A DNA stretch of 64,000 nt from the NCBI GenBank assembly GCA_036172665.1, contig CM069871.1, positions 60,820,713 through 60,884,712 on the forward strand. Reading direction: 5' to 3'. Shown here one piece after another: positions 63,165-64,000 of this stretch. The translations under genes and the position numbers were made by a program. The notes below the pieces were generated by a model, which ran no database searches, was not told where the DNA came from, and worked only from the letters and a program-made list of their open reading frames with translations. Positions within the stretch are counted from its first letter, which is position 1, and each line of letters opens with the position of its first letter. Source of the DNA: Prosopocoilus inquinatus. Lineage: Eukaryota; Arthropoda; Insecta; Coleoptera; Lucanidae.

Positions 63165-64000
63165 GTAAGATTTAACATAATTTATTATTGTTTATCTGAG
63201 AAATAATTTTCGATTGTCAAATTACCTGTTGTGTGTTCTTGGCACGTACGTTGGCTAATTTTCCTCCGGGGACAATCTGCAACGGGCGTTTAAGTTGTAT
63301 TAATTCAGTTAATTACGAATTAAGCAAGTAGTTTAATGCAGGCCCCCCGTGGTTAATTTGGGTTTGCATTGTAAATTCTAGAATTCTACTGTGACAGGTC
63401 GATTACGATTCGCAAGGCGGCGAGTTTTTCCTCTTCATTTGTTTTTTCACGGCGTTGCGAAATTACGATGCGTATTTGTTAAAAAGTAATGAGTGGCGTG
63501 AGTGTTTTGAATTTCCCGCGCTTTTCTCACCATTTGCTAGCTTCGTCATGCGAAGTTCTACATGATGGTTTTTTCGCCGATAAGCCAATGCGGTTATTAT
63601 TTTTCGCAATGTAAAAAGCGTCCGCTTACAAGGAATGTCGCAAGAAGTCCGAGGCGAGTAGTTTAGCAGTCGTTATTTGACTCCAGCTGTGCCGTAGGCC
63701 TTGGTCGGATATCTCGCGTTTGCTCTGTTCAACTCAATGCCGCCGCCGTTCATTCGCAGGAATGGATATGTGCGTTGTTCAACTGTTTTAGTGGTAGTCG
63801 CCATTGTTGTTCAATAAAATACGACAGAGTTTGTCGAATATCGGCGAATTGCTTTGGTAATTCGCGTTCTCGCTGGTGTCACGGGGTTGATCTGCGAGTT
63901 AAATTCAGTGGCACGTAATATGCGAGTGTGGCTTCGCTGTAATAAGTGATTTCGGTGGTACAATGTTTGTGATTAGGTGCGTATTGTCGGTATCAGGACC
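63165..64000 (+). other. GC-richer region, second possible first exon at the edge
   Basis: Moderately CpG-rich from 63390 on, unlike the interior of the window. CACAATGTTTGTGATTAG-like text at about 63961-63974 is followed by GTGCGTATTG, a plausible donor after an ATG at 63963. Too little sequence remains to judge whether coding starts here. Confidence 0.3.

Noticed and set aside
1..64000. tRNA and rRNA genes
   Set aside because: I looked for cloverleaf-type box A/B sequences and conserved rRNA words while reading and saw none; a covariance-model scan would be needed to exclude diverged tRNA genes.

Overview
This is a eukaryotic, AT-rich window. The two complete genes, the 57-bp GT-AG intron and the transposon families suggest an insect, possibly a beetle; the order is an inference. 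Two conserved genes on the + strand are certain. The first is the Integrator complex subunit INTS3 (28594-32767, three coding exons, predicted 1030 aa). The second is a group I p21-activated kinase, most like insect Pak3 (51294-58747, two coding exons around a 6.0-kb intron, predicted 484 aa). Three partial transcription units are weaker: a minus-strand 5' end with small spliced exons at 38.4-39.3 kb, a minus-strand terminal coding exon with poly(A) signals at 60.55-60.74 kb, and a GC-richer promoter-like region with + strand donor sites at the right edge (63.0-64.0 kb).

Most of the rest is mobile DNA, often nested. From the left: a mariner element cut by the window edge (1-1021); a CACAGTGGGG-ended element inside an inverted repeat (1.05-2.77 kb); small palindromes (3.4-5.7 kb); a long foldback element with CCGGGTGTCCC ends carrying another foldback inside it (6.76-8.43 kb); a full-length Ty1/copia retrotransposon with identical 212-bp LTRs, intact gag-pol and a 5-bp target duplication (9135-13555); short non-autonomous elements (13.9-15.5 kb); a tandem duplication whose first unit received a hAT MITE with an 8-bp target duplication (16.3-20.8 kb); T-rich degenerate repeats (18-23.4 kb); a TGACGT-rich MITE (23.68-24.25 kb); and a 2.3-kb foldback element with a transposase tail (25.5-27.9 kb).

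Between INTS3 and Pak3 lie small MITEs, a 1.2-kb foldback (39.6-40.8 kb), a three-level nest (42.5-44.5 kb) whose unoccupied relative is at 15 kb, a second CCGGGTGTCCC foldback (44.97-46.05 kb), and two hAT elements with CAGTGGCGTA ends in opposite orientation (46.33-47.58 and 47.72-50.54 kb). The second hAT holds a broken THAP zinc-finger fragment. The Pak3 intron carries a decayed Tc1/mariner-type transposon with clear terminal repeats.

INTS3 (nuclear RNA processing and DNA repair) and Pak3 (cytoskeletal signalling) share no obvious pathway and look like ordinary neighbours. I found no tRNA, rRNA, CRISPR array or bacterial-type operon. The most useful leads are the young copia copy, the unassigned minus-strand exons, the nested-insertion histories that can be ordered in time, and the repeated foldback family with a shared minus-strand peptide.
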